A stretch of 64,000 nucleotides of DNA from Geobacillus stearothermophilus ATCC 12980 (GCF_030369615.1 NZ_CP128494.1:2685501-2749500), one strand, 5' to 3'; shown: positions 41,296-52,716, numbered from the stretch's first letter. The notes: generated from the letters alone by a model not told the origin. Made by a program: numbers and translations.

Positions 41296-42156
41296 TTATG
41301 GAATGAGATGGCTGAGCCATTCTTTGAAGAAAAATTTGACTTCCACCGGCTGTTCCGGCTCGGCCATGACGACGAAGGACGATTCTTGATCATCCGTGTC
41401 CCCTTTGTCCTTCTCGCCATCCGCATGGATGGACGAAGCGGCGCGATCTTCGGTTTCCGCCATCGCATCCCTCTCCTCTTTCGGTTCGTCCTGCTCGATG
41501 GCCTGCTCGCCGCTTCGCATCGCCTCAGCTTCCGCTTCGGCGGCCTCGCTGTTTTGCGTCGACCCGGCTTCCATTGACCGGACGCTCTCAGCCGACACCG
41601 GTTCATTCGTTCCGGCGGGCGATCGGTTCGCCGCCATCATGACCGCATCGCCGTTGGAAAAATCGAGAAAACAAAGCGGTGGAAACAAGACGCACCACCA
41701 GTTTGCCCCTTTTCCTTCCCCGAGCGTAATGAGAAGGGCATCATACGTGCCGGCTGGATACACATAATTGCCGTACACTTTCGTCGGAAACTGAACTGAG
41801 CCAAACTGCACATGGTACGACTGGCTGCTTTGCTCTTCGCGAAGCACGCGGGCGACTGTTTGCTCGATCTCCGGCAAGTGCGAGCGGATGACGCGCTTCG
41901 CTTCGTCCACCGACGTAAGCTCCGCCACCCAGCCGTTGATTTGCGCATTGACCGCATCGCGCACTTTTCGCTTTAGCTGTTGATCTTTGTCGGCGTCACT
42001 GTTCGCCAAGATGCGCAGGCGAATCGCCTCATCGGGAATGGCGACAACGGCGTTTGCCCCGGCGTTCGTCTGCTGGCCGTACAAGTTAATGAGCACACCT
42101 GTGATTAATAGAGTGATATATAAACAAATCGCGAGCGAATGTCCCTTGATCACCAT
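41296..42156 (-). CDS. spoIIR: stage II sporulation protein R (SpoIIR)
   Basis: The forespore-expressed secreted signal triggers SpoIIGA to process pro-sigma-E. The 286-residue product has a signal peptide (HSLAICLYITLLITGVLINLY region, about 6-24). Its conserved domain is marked by IRLRILANSDADKDQQLKRKVRDAVN (shown by LRILANSDADKDQQLKRKVR) and WWCVLFPPLCFLDFS. After about residue 175 comes a long Glu/Asp/Ser-rich tail, then the C-terminal conserved VEVKFFFKEWLSHL. The acidic insert makes it longer than B. subtilis SpoIIR (224). The ATG at 42156 follows AAAGGA. Confidence 0.93.
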   Translation of the reverse strand: MVIKGHSLAICLYITLLITGVLINLYGQQTNAGANAVVAIPDEAIRLRILANSDADKDQQLKRKVRDAVNAQINGWVAELTSVDEAKRVIRSHLPEIEQTVARVLREEQSSQSYHVQFGSVQFPTKVYGNYVYPAGTYDALLITLGEGKGANWWCVLFPPLCFLDFSNGDAVMMAANRSPAGTNEPVSAESVRSMEAGSTQNSEAAEAEAEAMRSGEQAIEQDEPKEERDAMAETEDRAASSIHADGEKDKGDTDDQESSFVVMAEPEQPVEVKFFFKEWLSHLIP

Positions 42157-42213
42157 GATCGGCACCGTCCTTTCATCTTCCATTGTGGACGGCGCCGCTT
42201 CATTTTAAACCTA

Positions 42214-43086
42214 TCAATCTAATTTTTTTCTTGTCATATATACCATCCGCTCTTTGCCGTTCAAATCAACGGCGACCTCAATCTCAGCATCTGGAAACGC
42301 TGCAGCCAAGAGCGCCGCCACCGCTTTTCCCTGCCCGGCGCCGATTTCAAATGCCGCGAGCGAAGGGACACCGAGCACAAGCGGGAGCTCGCGGGCAAAG
42401 CGGCGGTAAAAGTCAAGCCCATCGCGGCCGCCAAACAGCGCCGTATGCGGCTCATGCTCTTTTACGACAGGCGAAAGGACCGCCGCATCCATCTCCGGGA
42501 TGTACGGCGGGTTGGACACGACAACATCAACCGTCTGTCCGCCTTGTATAAACGGCTGCAGCAAATCGCCGCATCGAAATGCGACGCGCGCGCCAAGCCG
42601 TTCGGCGTTTTCCTTGGCGACAGCGAGCGCTTCTTTGGAAATGTCGGTAGCGGTCACGGACAGCCGCTCGTTTTCAAGCGCCAGCGTGATGGCGATCGCC
42701 CCGCTACCGGTGCCGACATCAACGACATCGATCCGTCGGCGGCCGGCAAACAGGCGGGGAAGGCGCTCGAGCACCCCGAGCACAAGCTCTTCCGTTTCCG
42801 GACGCGGGATCAACACGTGGCGGTTGACGAGAAACGGCCGTCCATAAAACCATTCATAGCCAATCAAATATTGAATCGGCACATGCTCCATCGCATGGCG
42901 ACGCACATCGGCCGCAAACCGTTCGTACAACGCTTCCTCAACCGGCTCCCGCCAGCGGGCGAACAGCCCGGCCCGATCGACGGCCAAATGATGGCACAGC
43001 AGCCACTCCGCCGCCCGTTCTTCTTTTCCATGGGCGCGCAAAAAAGAAGAAGCCCAGGCGAGGACTTCGTGGACGTTACGACGCAT
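42214..43086 (-). CDS. prmC: release factor glutamine methyltransferase PrmC
   Basis: The 290-residue SAM-dependent enzyme methylates the GGQ glutamine of release factors. [16 protein letters not shown] binds SAM and [10 protein letters not shown] is the catalytic NPPY. An N-terminal helical domain (about 1-75) recognises the factor. The ATG at 43086 overlaps prfA by 11 bases and follows TTGGAG, so the enzyme and its substrate RF1 are coupled. Confidence 0.95.
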   Translation of the reverse strand: MRRNVHEVLAWASSFLRAHGKEERAAEWLLCHHLAVDRAGLFARWREPVEEALYERFAADVRRHAMEHVPIQYLIGYEWFYGRPFLVNRHVLIPRPETEELVLGVLERLPRLFAGRRRIDVVDVGTGSGAIAITLALENERLSVTATDISKEALAVAKENAERLGARVAFRCGDLLQPFIQGGQTVDVVVSNPPYIPEMDAAVLSPVVKEHEPHTALFGGRDGLDFYRRFARELPLVLGVPSLAAFEIGAGQGKAVAALLAAAFPDAEIEVAVDLNGKERMVYMTRKKLD

Positions 43087-44152
43087 CGTTCGCTTGCTCC
43101 AATTTTTTCGCCTGATCGTCCAAAATGAGCGCCTCGATAATTTCGTCGAGGTGGCCATCGAGCACTTGATCGAGCTTTTGGATCGTCAATCCGATGCGGT
43201 GGTCCGTGACGCGGTTTTGCGGGAAGTTGTACGTCCGGATGCGCTCGGAACGGTCGCCGGTGCCGACTGCCTGCTTGCGCGTTTGGTCATATTCGGCGCG
43301 CGCTTCTTGCTGGTACTTGTCATAAATGCGGGCACGCAATACTTTCATCGCTTTTTCTTTGTTTTTGATTTGCGATTTTTCGTCTTGGCACGTGACAACA
43401 ATGCCGGTCGGAATATGGGTGAGGCGCACGGCCGACATTGTCGTGTTGACGCTTTGCCCACCCGGTCCGCTTGAGGCGAACGTGTCGACGCGAATGTCTT
43501 TTTCATTGATTTCGACTTCGATTTCTTCCATCTCCGGCAGGCAGGCGACCGTCGCCGTCGACGTATGGATGCGCCCGCCTGACTCCGTTTCCGGGACGCG
43601 CTGGACGCGATGCGCGCCGTTTTCAAACTTGAGCTTCGAATATGCGCCTTTTCCGTTGACCATAAAAATGATTTCTTTATAGCCGCCGAGGCCGGTCGGG
43701 CTCGCTTCGATCACTTCCGTCTTCCACCCTTGCGATTCCGCATAGCGCGTATACATCCGGTACAAGTCGCCGGCAAACAGCGCTGCCTCTTCACCGCCGG
43801 CGGCCGCGCGGATTTCCATAATGACGTTTTTCTCATCGTTCGGGTCTTTCGGCAAAAGCAGCACTTTCAGCTTTTCAACAAGCGCCTCTTCCCGTTCTTC
43901 CAGCTCGTCAATTTCCTCTTTCACCATCTCCCGCAGCTCCGGATCGAGCTTTTCCTCAAGCATCGCCTTCGCTTCCGCGAGTTGGTCGCGAACCGATTTG
44001 TATTCACGGTACGTTTGCACCGTTTCCGCCAAATCAGCCTGCTCTTTCGAATAATCGCGCAGTTTTTTCGGATCATTGATGACTTCCGGATCCATTAAAA
44101 GTTCATTCAGCTTCTCATACCGTTGTTCGACAGCTTCCAACCGGTCAAACAC
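43076..44152 (-). CDS. prfA: peptide chain release factor 1
   Basis: The 358-residue factor reads UAA and UAG. The GGQ loop [12 protein letters not shown] catalyses peptide release; [15 protein letters not shown] holds the codon-recognising P-x-T tripeptide. A GTG at 44152 (GTG TTT GAC CGG) is preferred because AGAGG lies 8 bases upstream and it fits the family start; an earlier GTG at 44161 is too close. Confidence 0.95.
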   Translation of the reverse strand: MFDRLEAVEQRYEKLNELLMDPEVINDPKKLRDYSKEQADLAETVQTYREYKSVRDQLAEAKAMLEEKLDPELREMVKEEIDELEEREEALVEKLKVLLLPKDPNDEKNVIMEIRAAAGGEEAALFAGDLYRMYTRYAESQGWKTEVIEASPTGLGGYKEIIFMVNGKGAYSKLKFENGAHRVQRVPETESGGRIHTSTATVACLPEMEEIEVEINEKDIRVDTFASSGPGGQSVNTTMSAVRLTHIPTGIVVTCQDEKSQIKNKEKAMKVLRARIYDKYQQEARAEYDQTRKQAVGTGDRSERIRTYNFPQNRVTDHRIGLTIQKLDQVLDGHLDEIIEALILDDQAKKLEQANDAS

Positions 44153-44246
44153 ATCACTCACCTCTGTTTTTCCACACAGTCTAATTTCAAATTATATCAT
44201 GAAAAAAGGCCAAACAAAAACTCCCGCTGTTCGCAAGCGGGAGCTT

Positions 44247-44690
44247 TTAGTTCAAGCGCACAACAATTTCGTATGTCGGAATCGCTTTTGTCAACAATTT
44301 GTCGATGCGGCTCGCCTCGCGCCGCCGCTCTGCAGCAGACAACTCATCCGGCACATCGACGGTGACATACATATTGCCGCCGTGAAACCAAACGGAAACG
44401 GGGCGATAGTCGGTGTGCCGCTCGATCAGCTGCATTGCTTTGCGCGTATCGGCGCGCTGATTTTCGCTTCCTTCGGTCAAACTGATGAAGTTCGGATTTT
44501 GCCGCGTTTTTTCCGGATCGTCAAAGTTGTTGTACAAGTCGCGGTCGGCATCGATTTTCGGCCGTCCGTCCGTCATCAGCCGCGTGCCGTTTTTGTCTTC
44601 GCTTTGCTGACGGTAGGACGGGTGATCTGGGTTGAGCGAGCAGGCAGAAAGAAGCAAAACAACCCCTAACAGCCAGATGCGTTTCATCAT
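44247..44690 (-). CDS. YhcN/YlaJ-type sporulation lipoprotein
   Basis: The 147-residue protein has a lipoprotein signal (MMKRIWLLGVVLLLSAC) with lipobox LLSAC. The C-terminal domain has VSVWFHGGNMYVTVDVPDEL and RIDKLLTKAIPTYEIVVRL, as in the YhcN/YlaJ family of spore lipoproteins that affect germination or cortex properties. It starts at 44690 or three bases later. It is alone between tdk and prfA. Confidence 0.75.
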   Translation of the reverse strand: MMKRIWLLGVVLLLSACSLNPDHPSYRQQSEDKNGTRLMTDGRPKIDADRDLYNNFDDPEKTRQNPNFISLTEGSENQRADTRKAMQLIERHTDYRPVSVWFHGGNMYVTVDVPDELSAAERRREASRIDKLLTKAIPTYEIVVRLN

Positions 44691-44741
44691 TTCTCCTCCC
44701 TGCTGTTAGGATGTCCGCAACAGGCAAGAATATGTACGCCT

Positions 44742-45365
44742 TCATTCGCCTGCCCGTTCGGAAAGCGGGCGGCCGTACCATTTGTTCGGTTTGCCCGGCA
44801 CTTCATGGTGATGGCGGCAGCGCGGTTCGTACGCTTCGCTGGCGCCGACCAAAATGACCGGATCATCATAAGAGGCAGGCACCCCGTTAATGAGCCGCTG
44901 CGTCCGGCTGGCCGGGGAGCCGCACACCGTGCATACCGCTTGCAGCTTCGTCACCGACTCGGCGATCGCCATCAGCGCTGGCACCGGCCCAAACGGTTCG
45001 CCGCGGAAATCTTGATCCAACCCGGCGGCGATGACGCGATAGCCGCGGTTGGCGAGCGTTTGGACGACGTCGATAATGTCATCAGAAAAAAATTGCACTT
45101 CATCGATGGCGACGACATCGGTGGCGGCGGAAATGTAACGAAACATTTCCGCAGGCGTCGCGACCGGAATGGCGATCACCGAATTGCCGTTATGCGACAC
45201 GACGGCATCTTCGCGGTAACGGTTGTCGATCGTTGGTTTGAATACCTTCACTTCCTGTTTGGCAAACTGAGCGCGGCGGATGCGGCGGATCAGCTCTTCC
45301 GATTTGCCGGAAAACATGCTGCCGCAAATGACTTCGAGCCAGCCGGACTGCGTCATCACGTACAT
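44742..45365 (-). CDS. tdk: thymidine kinase
   Basis: The 207-residue type II thymidine kinase has P-loop [14 protein letters not shown], catalytic Glu in [10 protein letters not shown], thymidine lid region, and a zinc site [13 protein letters not shown] with a later CRHHHE. The ATG at 45365 follows GGAGAGGGCCCG. It lies between rpmE and the lipoprotein gene. Confidence 0.95.
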   Translation of the reverse strand: MYVMTQSGWLEVICGSMFSGKSEELIRRIRRAQFAKQEVKVFKPTIDNRYREDAVVSHNGNSVIAIPVATPAEMFRYISAATDVVAIDEVQFFSDDIIDVVQTLANRGYRVIAAGLDQDFRGEPFGPVPALMAIAESVTKLQAVCTVCGSPASRTQRLINGVPASYDDPVILVGASEAYEPRCRHHHEVPGKPNKWYGRPLSERAGE

Positions 45366-45477
45366 CGGGCCCTCTCCTTTCGCTCCACACTGTCATCGAA
45401 ACGATGAGCGCCCCTGCCAGGCCAGGCCAAAACGGCCGGGGCGCCCTGGCGACAGGGGCCGTCCATCTAGTTTCACG

Positions 45478-45512
45478 AAAAAGCAGGCAAGCGCACCGCT
45501 TGCCTGCTTTCG
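45478..45512 (-). terminator. rpmE terminator
   Basis: On the minus strand AAGCAGGCAAGCG pairs with CGCTTGCCTGCTT over a 3-base loop, followed by a T-run (TTTCG). It starts 15 bases after the rpmE stop. Confidence 0.85.
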
Positions 45513-45523
45513 TCCGTCCTTGA

Positions 45524-45733
45524 TTACTTAAGGCCGTATTTTTTATTGAATTTATCGACGCGGCCCGCTGCCGAAACGAATTTTTGTTTGCCCGTGAAGA
45601 ACGGATGGCATTCCGAGCAAATCTCAACGCGCAGTTCGTCTTTGACCGAACCGCTTTCGAACTCGTTTCCGCATGCGCAGCGGACGATTACTTTTTTGTA
45701 CGCTGGATGGATCCCTTGTTTCATCGTTTTCAT
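45524..45733 (-). CDS. rpmE: ribosomal protein L31
   Basis: The 69-residue protein has the zinc-type L31 pattern: CACGNEF (Cys 19-21 region) and [15 protein letters not shown]. This is the C+ (zinc-binding) form; a zinc-free paralogue is not in the window. It lies directly downstream of rho as in Bacillus. Confidence 0.95.
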   Translation of the reverse strand: MKTMKQGIHPAYKKVIVRCACGNEFESGSVKDELRVEICSECHPFFTGKQKFVSAAGRVDKFNKKYGLK

Positions 45734-45979
45734 CTCCTTCCGCCCTGTATCTCATCGAAACAGAGTTATTCGTTCGCGCGGGCTCAGCCAAGCCAAGACT
45801 TCTCCCGGTTTGGCCGGGCGCCGCGCATGGAACGGCCGGGGCTTCGCGGAAGCGGCCCGGCCGGTGCAGACGGTTCATCGTATGAACACATCGATGTTGG
45901 TCCAAACACACATGTTAAGATTATAACAGCTTTTCCGCTCATTTGCAACGGGCGATTCCCGACAAATTCCGCCAGCTTG

Positions 45980-47254
45980 TTATAGGCGAAGCGGGCCGCC
46001 GTTTCTCCATTCTTGCTCAAGCAGCGCGAAAAACTCTTCGTTTGATTTTGTGCGGCGCAGTTTGTTCAAAAACCGCTCGATAAAATCCGGCGAGTCGGCC
46101 ATCGTTTTGCGAATCGCCCACAGTTTTTCTAAATGTTCTTTCGGGATGAGCAGCTCCTCTTTGCGCGTCCCGGAGCGGCGAATGTCGATGGCCGGGAAAA
46201 TGCGGCGCTCGGCGAGCGAGCGGTCGAGATGGAGCTCCATGTTGCCCGTCCCCTTGAACTCTTCGTAAATGACGTCATCCATGCGTGACCCGGTGTCGAT
46301 GAGGGCGGTCGCCAAAATCGTCAAGCTGCCGCCTTCTTCAATGTTGCGCGCCGCGCCGAAAAAGCGCTTCGGCCGATGAAACGCCGCCGGATCGATCCCG
46401 CCCGAGAGCGTGCGCCCGCTCGGCGGAATGACCAGGTTGTACGCGCGGGCGAGGCGCGTGATGCTGTCCATCAAAATGACGACATCGCGCTTATGTTCAA
46501 CAAGCCGCATCGCCCGCTCCAGGACGAGTTCAGACACCCGGATATGGTTTTCCGGCACCTCGTCAAACGTCGAGCTGACGACTTCTCCTTGCACCGACCG
46601 CTCAATGTCGGTCACTTCTTCCGGCCGCTCGTCAATGAGCAAGACGATCAACTCGACATCTGGATGGTTCGTCGTAATGCTGTTGGCGATTTCTTTCAGC
46701 AGCATCGTTTTCCCAGCTTTTGGCGGCGCGACGATCAATCCGCGCTGGCCGAAGCCGACCGGCGCGATCAAGTCGATGATGCGGGTCGACAGCTTGTCCG
46801 GAGTCGTTTCGAGCTTCATTTGCCGGTTCGGATAAAGCGGTGTCAACGCCGGAAAGTGGACGCGTTCCTTGGCGATTTCCGGGTCTTCGCCGTTGACCGC
46901 TTCGACATGAAGCAAGCCGAAGTAGCGTTCGTTCTCTTTCGGCGGCCGCACCTTGCCGGATACTTTGTCTCCATTGCGCAGATCAAAACGACGGATTTGG
47001 GAAGCGGAAATGTAAATGTCTTCCGAGCTCGGGGAATAGCCGACCGGACGCAAAAAACCGAATCCTTCCGACGGAATGATTTCGAGAACGCCTTCCATGA
47101 ACGAGAGGCCGTCTTGTTCGGCACGTGCTTTCAAAATGGCAAAAATAAGCTCTTTTTTCGTCAACTTGCTGTAATAAGAAATTTTGTATTGCTTGGCGAG
47201 CTCATACAGCTCTTTGAGCTTCATGTTTTCTAAAGCCGCTAACGTTAAGTCCAT
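45980..47254 (-). CDS. rho: transcription termination factor Rho
   Basis: The 424-residue hexameric RNA helicase has an N-terminal RNA-binding OSB domain ([21 protein letters not shown], shown by GFGFLRPVG). The Walker A is [16 protein letters not shown], Walker [18 protein letters not shown], and the Q-loop/R-loop region [20 protein letters not shown] (20 residues). The ATG at 47254 starts [19 protein letters not shown], the family start. The Shine-Dalgarno site is weak, as for B. subtilis rho, which regulates itself. Confidence 0.96.
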   Translation of the reverse strand: MDLTLAALENMKLKELYELAKQYKISYYSKLTKKELIFAILKARAEQDGLSFMEGVLEIIPSEGFGFLRPVGYSPSSEDIYISASQIRRFDLRNGDKVSGKVRPPKENERYFGLLHVEAVNGEDPEIAKERVHFPALTPLYPNRQMKLETTPDKLSTRIIDLIAPVGFGQRGLIVAPPKAGKTMLLKEIANSITTNHPDVELIVLLIDERPEEVTDIERSVQGEVVSSTFDEVPENHIRVSELVLERAMRLVEHKRDVVILMDSITRLARAYNLVIPPSGRTLSGGIDPAAFHRPKRFFGAARNIEEGGSLTILATALIDTGSRMDDVIYEEFKGTGNMELHLDRSLAERRIFPAIDIRRSGTRKEELLIPKEHLEKLWAIRKTMADSPDFIERFLNKLRRTKSNEEFFALLEQEWRNGGPLRL

Positions 47255-47570
47255 TTTGACACCACACTTTGCAAAGTTTCCTATTCTCCCATCGTTTTTG
47301 TTCGGGCATCGTTCGACAGGCGAAGGGATCATTTCGTATAAGAAGATAATGAAGGCTGAAATGAAGTAGAATGGCAGAGCTTATTTTTGCATAAGCAACA
47401 CGACTATTTTACCCTTTTTTCCGCTTTTTAATCAATCTTTTTTTCGTTCCGGGCAAAGCGGCGCCTCTCGATGCCGGCGCCGCCAAGACGGATGGAAAGG
47501 AAAGCCGCGGGATTGTTGTCGTTTGATTCCAATGAGCGGTGTAGGCGCTCCGGCCCGTCGGCGGAACGTC
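47255..47570. other. rho leader and glpX-rho intergenic region
   Basis: About 315 bases. A perfect hairpin GCGGCGCC/GGCGCCGC (47458-47483) may end glpX transcription, although no T-run follows. The rest is the rho leader, A/T- and T-rich between 47385 and 47450. No gene is seen. Confidence 0.4.
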
Positions 47571-48533
47571 TCACTTAAAGACCAAATTCGGTTTTTTCTT
47601 CAAGCTGTGCCGCCCTTCGATAAAGCGGACGGTGCCGGATTTGGCGCGCATGACGACCGAGTGGGTGAGGCCGTACGCCCCCTTGAGCTGAACGCCGCGC
47701 AACAGTTCGCCGTCCGTGACGCCGGTGGCGGCAAAAATGGCGTCGTCCCCTTTCACCAGGTCGTCCATGCGCAGCACTTTGTTGACGTCAATGCCCATTT
47801 TCTTGCAGCGCTCGAGCTCGGCCTCGTTTTGCGGCAGCAGTTTTCCTTGCAGCTCGCCGCCGAGGCATTTTAACGCAACCGCCGCGAGCACTCCTTCCGG
47901 CGCGCCGCCCGAGCCGAACAAAATGTCAACGCCGGTATGGTCGAACGCCGTGTTAATGGCGGCGGCGACATCGCCGTCATTGATGAGCTTAATGCGGGCG
48001 CCGGCTTCACGCAGCTCATGAATGAGACGCTCATGGCGCGGACGGTTGAGAACAACCGCGACGACGTCTTCAATATCTTTGTTTTTCGCCTTCGCCACCG
48101 CTTTTAAATTGTCGATGATCGGCGCCTCAATATCAATCATGCCGACCGCTTCCGGGCCGACGGCGATTTTCTCCATGTACATATCGGGCGCATGAAGCAA
48201 ATGGCCGTGGTCAGCGACCGCGACGACCGCCAAGGCGTTCCAGCCCCCGGACGCGACGATGTTCGTCCCTTCAAGCGGGTCAACGGCGACGTCAACGCGC
48301 GGACCGTAGCCGTTGCCGAGCTTCTCCCCGATATACAGCATCGGCGCTTCGTCCATCTCCCCTTCGCCGATGACGACCGTCCCTTTCATCGGCACGGTGT
48401 CAAACACATCGCGCATCGCCGACGTCGCGGCGTCATCAGCCTCATTCTTTTTCCCGCGCCCCATCCAGCGGGCGGCGGCAAGCGCCGCCGCTTCGATGAC
48501 GCGCACGAGTTCCATCGATAAGCTTCGTTCCAT
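47571..48533 (-). CDS. glpX: class II fructose-1,6-bisphosphatase
   Basis: The 320-residue enzyme hydrolyses fructose-1,6-bisphosphate in gluconeogenesis. GlpX motifs are [15 protein letters not shown] (metal and phosphate binding), [15 protein letters not shown] and [16 protein letters not shown] lithium-sensitive-type Asp/Glu cluster is complete. It sits between murZ and rho as in B. subtilis. The ATG start follows GGGAGAAC. Confidence 0.95.
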   Translation of the reverse strand: MERSLSMELVRVIEAAALAAARWMGRGKKNEADDAATSAMRDVFDTVPMKGTVVIGEGEMDEAPMLYIGEKLGNGYGPRVDVAVDPLEGTNIVASGGWNALAVVAVADHGHLLHAPDMYMEKIAVGPEAVGMIDIEAPIIDNLKAVAKAKNKDIEDVVAVVLNRPRHERLIHELREAGARIKLINDGDVAAAINTAFDHTGVDILFGSGGAPEGVLAAVALKCLGGELQGKLLPQNEAELERCKKMGIDVNKVLRMDDLVKGDDAIFAATGVTDGELLRGVQLKGAYGLTHSVVMRAKSGTVRFIEGRHSLKKKPNLVFK

Positions 48534-48567
48534 CGTCGTTCTCCCTCTCCCCTTTGTCGACTGGACG

Positions 48568-49854
48568 TTACGCGTTTTTCACTTGCTCGATTTCTTCATC
48601 GGTCATTTTTTCGCGCCAAATGACGGCGCCGAGTGCGGACAGCTTCTCGACTAAGCCGCTGTAGCCGCGGTCGATATGCTCGACGCCGGTAATTTCCGTC
48701 ACCCCATCAGCCATCAGTCCGGCAATCACAAGCGCGGCCCCGGCGCGCAAATCGCTCGCCTTCACTTTCGCCCCTTGCAATTGGACCGGGCCGGTGACAA
48801 TGGCCGAGCGGCCTTCCACTTTTACGTTGGCGTTCATGCGCCGCAGCTCATCGACGTGTTTGAAGCGGGCGCTGTAAATGGTATCCGTGACGATGCTTGT
48901 GCCGTTCGCTTTTGTCAATAAGGCGGTAAACGGCTGCTGCAAATCGGTTGGGAAACCGGGGTAGACGAGCGTCTTGACGTCAACCGCTTTCAAAACATCA
49001 GAGCCGCAGACGAGAATTTGGTCTTCTCCCGTCTCGACGCGCACGCCCATTTCGCGCAGTTTGGCCGTCAGCGATTCGACGTGCTGCGGGATGACGTTGT
49101 CGACGACGACTTCATTGCCCATCGCTGCAGCGGCAATCATGTACGTGCCGGCTTCAATCCGGTCCGGAATGATGGCGTGGCGGCAGCCCGATAATTTTTC
49201 GACGCCGTCGATGCGGATGACATCGGTGCCTGCGCCTTTAATTTTCGCGCCCATGTTGGAGAGCAGCGTCGCCACATCAATGATTTCCGGCTCTTTTGCC
49301 GCGTTTTCGATAATCGTCCGCCCTTTGGCGCGCACCGCCGCCAGCATGATGTTGATCGTCGCGCCGACGCTGACGACGTCCAAAAAAATGCGGGCTCCGC
49401 GAAGCTCCTCAGCGCGCAAATAGATGGCGCCCTGCTCGTTCGTAACGGTGGCGCCGAGCGCTTCAAACCCTTTAATGTGCTGATCGATCGGGCGCGGTCC
49501 GAGGTGGCAGCCGCCCGGCAGGCCGACGACCGCTTTTTTGAAGCGTCCGAGCATCGCGCCCATCAAATAGTAGGAGGCGCGCAGCTTTTTCACCTTTCCG
49601 TTCGGAAGCGGCATGGAAACCATGTTCGTCGGGTCGATGACCGCCTTCTTGCCGTCAAATGAAAACGAACCACCGATTTCTTCGATCAAGCTTCCTAAAA
49701 TGCGCACATCGGAAATGTCCGGCAATCCTTCGATCGTCACCGGCGACTCGGCCAAAATCGCTGCCGGAATCAAGGCGACCGCGCTGTTTTTCGCGCCGCT
49801 CACTTTGATTGTTCCCTGCAGCCGATCCCCGCCGATGATTTTGATTTTATCCAT
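48568..49854 (-). CDS. murZ: UDP-N-acetylglucosamine 1-carboxyvinyltransferase (MurZ/MurAB)
   Basis: The 428-residue second MurA of the window has catalytic Cys in [17 protein letters not shown] and N-terminal [17 protein letters not shown]. The ATG at 49854 follows AGGGAGACG. Its position between fsa and glpX identifies it as the murAB/murZ paralogue; low-GC Gram-positives usually carry both. Confidence 0.94.
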   Translation of the reverse strand: MDKIKIIGGDRLQGTIKVSGAKNSAVALIPAAILAESPVTIEGLPDISDVRILGSLIEEIGGSFSFDGKKAVIDPTNMVSMPLPNGKVKKLRASYYLMGAMLGRFKKAVVGLPGGCHLGPRPIDQHIKGFEALGATVTNEQGAIYLRAEELRGARIFLDVVSVGATINIMLAAVRAKGRTIIENAAKEPEIIDVATLLSNMGAKIKGAGTDVIRIDGVEKLSGCRHAIIPDRIEAGTYMIAAAAMGNEVVVDNVIPQHVESLTAKLREMGVRVETGEDQILVCGSDVLKAVDVKTLVYPGFPTDLQQPFTALLTKANGTSIVTDTIYSARFKHVDELRRMNANVKVEGRSAIVTGPVQLQGAKVKASDLRAGAALVIAGLMADGVTEITGVEHIDRGYSGLVEKLSALGAVIWREKMTDEEIEQVKNA

Positions 49855-49956
49855 CGTCGTCTCCCTTCTTTGCTCGGAAGTGGCTTCACCTTTCGGATGA
49901 GAAGACAAGGCCGGGCGGGGTGAGCCCGCTTGCCTTTAGAGGCAAACGCCTTATTT

Positions 49957-50598
49957 TCATTGTTGCCGATTCCAGTCGGCAAGAAACTTCTCGATTCCTT
50001 GATCGGTGAGCGGATGGTGGAACAATTGCATCAGCACTTTGTACGGGACGGTGGCGATGTGCGCCCCGCGCAACGCTGCTTCCGTCACATGGTGCGGGTG
50101 GCGGATCGAAGCTGCGATGATTTCCGTTTCGATGCCGTGAATGTTGAAAATGTCCGCAATCGTGGAAATGAGCTCTAAGCCATTATGGCCGATGTCATCG
50201 AGGCGGCCGAGGAACGGAGAAACGTATGTCGCGCCGGCGCGCGCCGCCAATAGCGCCTGGTTGGCGGTAAACACGAGCGTCACATTCGTTTTAATGCCTT
50301 TTTCGCTGAACGTTTTTACCGCTTTTAACCCTTCCGGCGTCATCGGCACTTTAATGGTAATGTTCGGAGCGATTTTCGCCAGCTCTTCTCCTTCCTCAAT
50401 CATGCCGGCCGCATCGGTCGAAATGACCTCGGCGCTCACCGAACCGGAGACGATGGATGTAATTTCGCGCAGCCGGTCATGGAACGAAACGTTTTCTTTC
50501 GCCACTAAGCTCGGGTTGGTCGTGACGCCGGCCAAAATGCCGAGCTCATGGGCGTGTTTAATTTCTTCCAAATTGGCGGTATCAATGAAAAATTTCAC
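49957..50598 (-). CDS. fsa: transaldolase-like fructose-6-phosphate aldolase
   Basis: The 213-residue protein belongs to the short transaldolase / FSA family. It has [32 protein letters not shown], the Schiff-base Lys in [12 protein letters not shown], and [20 protein letters not shown] (20 residues). It corresponds to B. subtilis ywjH; whether it acts as transaldolase or aldolase cannot be told from sequence. It is next to fba. Confidence 0.9.
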   Translation of the reverse strand: MKFFIDTANLEEIKHAHELGILAGVTTNPSLVAKENVSFHDRLREITSIVSGSVSAEVISTDAAGMIEEGEELAKIAPNITIKVPMTPEGLKAVKTFSEKGIKTNVTLVFTANQALLAARAGATYVSPFLGRLDDIGHNGLELISTIADIFNIHGIETEIIAASIRHPHHVTEAALRGAHIATVPYKVLMQLFHHPLTDQGIEKFLADWNRQQ

Positions 50599-50691
50599 TA
50601 CGTATCCCTCCTTGTCATTATTTGGACGCAGGCAGGCAAGCCCGGGTGACGACCGAAAGCTGCCTGCCAGGCCGATCTTGCCGTTTGCTCG

Positions 50692-51555
50692 TTATTGCGC
50701 CGCTTTTCCGGACGAGCCGAATTCACGCATTTTGCCGATGACCGTCGCTTTGATCGCGTCGCGGCCCGGACCGATAATTTTGCGCGGATCATAGACGTTC
50801 GGGTCTTTGGCAAGCAGTTCACGGACCGCTTTGGTAAAGGCGATTTGGTTTTCCGTATTGACGTTGATTTTCGATGTGCCAAGGGAAATGGCGCGCTGAA
50901 TTTGTTCAGTTGGAATGCCGGTGCCGCCGTGCAAAACGAGCGGAATGCCGGTCAAATCGCGGATTTGCTCCATTTCGGCAAACCCGAGCTTCGGCTCCCC
51001 TTTGTACGGGCCGTGCACCGAACCGAGCGCCGGAGCAAGGCAGTCGATGCCTGTCCGTTTGACAAGTTCTTCACATTCTTTCGGATCGGCGTAAATGACG
51101 CCTTCGCCGACGACGTCATCTTCCTGCCCGCCGACAATGCCGAGCTCGGCTTCAACCGAGACGCCGCGCGCATGGGCGTACTCTACGACTTGTGAGGTAA
51201 TGCGGACGTTTTCCTCAAACGGATGATGGGAGGCGTCAATCATGACCGAGGTGAACCCAGCATCGATCGCCGCTTTGCATTTTTCAAAGCTCGAACCATG
51301 GTCAAGATGGATGGCGACCGGAACGGTGATGTTCATGTCTTCCATTAAGCCTTTTACCATGTTGACGACCGTTTTAAACCCGCCCATGTAACGAGCCGCC
51401 CCTTCGGAGACGCCGAGAATGACCGGCGATTTTTCTTCTTCGGCGGCCGCTAAAATCGCTTGCGTCCATTCCAAGTTGTTGATGTTGAATTGGCCGACCG
51501 CATATTTGCCGCGCAGCGCCTCGTTGAGCATCTCTTTCATCGATACTAACGACAT
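50692..51555 (-). CDS. fba: class II fructose-1,6-bisphosphate aldolase
   Basis: The 287-residue zinc aldolase cleaves fructose-1,6-bisphosphate in glycolysis. The zinc and catalytic residues are in [15 protein letters not shown] and [11 protein letters not shown], with [17 protein letters not shown] and [18 protein letters not shown] for phosphate binding. The ATG start follows AAGGAGGATGG. Confidence 0.96.
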   Translation of the reverse strand: MSLVSMKEMLNEALRGKYAVGQFNINNLEWTQAILAAAEEEKSPVILGVSEGAARYMGGFKTVVNMVKGLMEDMNITVPVAIHLDHGSSFEKCKAAIDAGFTSVMIDASHHPFEENVRITSQVVEYAHARGVSVEAELGIVGGQEDDVVGEGVIYADPKECEELVKRTGIDCLAPALGSVHGPYKGEPKLGFAEMEQIRDLTGIPLVLHGGTGIPTEQIQRAISLGTSKINVNTENQIAFTKAVRELLAKDPNVYDPRKIIGPGRDAIKATVIGKMREFGSSGKAAQ

Positions 51556-51707
51556 GGTTCCATCCTCCTTAGTTGATTATCGTCTTTGTCGCCATGGCGA
51601 AACATAGGCCGACAGGCGCGAAATGCATCTACGTTAATAAGCATACCAACTTGCCGGCAAAACAGCAACCATTCCCTTCGTTAGTGCAGCTGACACAAAA
51701 AAGAGCT

Positions 51708-52070
51708 TTACGAAGAAAGATGGCTTTTGACGGCGGCGCGCAAGTCGTCGATGTCAAATGGCTTGGCAAAATGCATGAGCACCCCAAGCTCTTTCGTTTC
51801 CTGAATCATATCCAGCTCGCCGTACGCGGTCATAATGATCACTTTGATGTCCGGGTCGATGTCTTTGAGCCGCTTTAAAATTTCAATGCCGTCCATGCCG
51901 GGAATTTTCATATCGAGAAGCACGAGGTCGGGATGGTGTTTGCGGACGATTTCCAACGCCTGCATGCCGTTGGCCGCCTGATAAGTCACGTACCCTTCCC
52001 GCTGAAACACTTCATTTAACAAGATGCGGATGCCGTACTGGTCGTCGACGATTAAAATTTTGTTTCCCAC
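51708..52070 (-). CDS. spo0F: sporulation phosphorelay response regulator Spo0F
   Basis: The 120-residue single-domain receiver passes phosphate from sporulation kinases to Spo0B. The acidic pair is in [11 protein letters not shown], the phosphoacceptor Asp54 in [13 protein letters not shown], the conserved Thr in VIIMTAYGE, and Lys in [18 protein letters not shown] matches the kinase/Spo0B contact surface. The gene is alone, divergent from ywjG. Confidence 0.97.
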   Translation of the reverse strand: MGNKILIVDDQYGIRILLNEVFQREGYVTYQAANGMQALEIVRKHHPDLVLLDMKIPGMDGIEILKRLKDIDPDIKVIIMTAYGELDMIQETKELGVLMHFAKPFDIDDLRAAVKSHLSS

Positions 52071-52106
52071 ATTTATGCACCTCTATTCCCTGTTTTCTCC
52101 CTATTA

Positions 52107-52137
52107 ATGTTTCGCATTTCCTGAACGTATTTCCTGC
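52107..52137 (-). promoter_or_regulatory. spo0F: candidate sigma-H promoter of spo0F
   Basis: On the minus strand GCAGGAAAT (-35-like) and GCGAAACAT (-10-like) are 13 bases apart, close to the sigma-H pattern RnAGGAwWW-N11/12-RnnGAATww. B. subtilis spo0F is known to use sigma-H. The spacing is one base long and the -10 lacks one T. Confidence 0.4.
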
Positions 52138-52192
52138 TTGCTTTTCGGATCATTACGGATTTTGTATAATGGCGGAGAAAGGAGGCCAAGTG

Positions 52193-52714
52193 ATGAAAAT
52201 TTTGGCGACGCAAACGATCGGGTTGCTGCAAAAAATCGCGGCGGACGAGGAGTGGGCGCTTGAGGACGGGGCGCGTCTGCTCGCCCAGGCGGTCGTCGGC
52301 GACGGGCGCATCTGGCTGTACGGAGCAGGCGAATTGGACGCGGTTGTCACCGCCGCGCTTCTCGGTCCGGATCGGCTGCCAAAGGCGGCCCGCATCGAAT
52401 CAAGGGAAGTGGGCGATTGGAACGAAACGGACCGGGCGCTCGTATTCGCCCGTTTTTCCAACGACAACGAAGCGATCCGCCTCGTGGAACAGCTGCAGGG
52501 GCACGGCGTTGATACGGTTGCCGTCTCAGCGCTCGTCAAAGACGAGCCGGGCTTGGCGGAGCTGGCCACTGTCCATATCGACAGCAAACTGTCCCGCCCG
52601 CTCGTGCCGACGGAAGACGGGCGTCGCATCGCCATGCCGACCGTGACCGCCGCTTCGTTCATCTACTATGGGCTTGTCGTGTTGCTTGATGACATTTTGC
52701 AAGAATATGCCTAA
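52193..52714 (+). CDS. ywjG: DUF2529 family protein YwjG
   Basis: The 173-residue protein begins MKILATQTIGLLQKIAADEE. It has an SIS-like fold suggested by GRIWLYGAGELDAVVTAALL and ALVFARFSNDNEAIRLVEQL (20 residues each). The DUF2529 family has no known function. The ATG at 52193 follows AAAGGAGG with 7-base spacing. A TATAAT at 52165-52170 lies just upstream. It converges with pyrG at a shared terminator. Confidence 0.85.
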   Translation: MKILATQTIGLLQKIAADEEWALEDGARLLAQAVVGDGRIWLYGAGELDAVVTAALLGPDRLPKAARIESREVGDWNETDRALVFARFSNDNEAIRLVEQLQGHGVDTVAVSALVKDEPGLAELATVHIDSKLSRPLVPTEDGRRIAMPTVTAASFIYYGLVVLLDDILQEYA

Positions 52715-52716
52715 AA

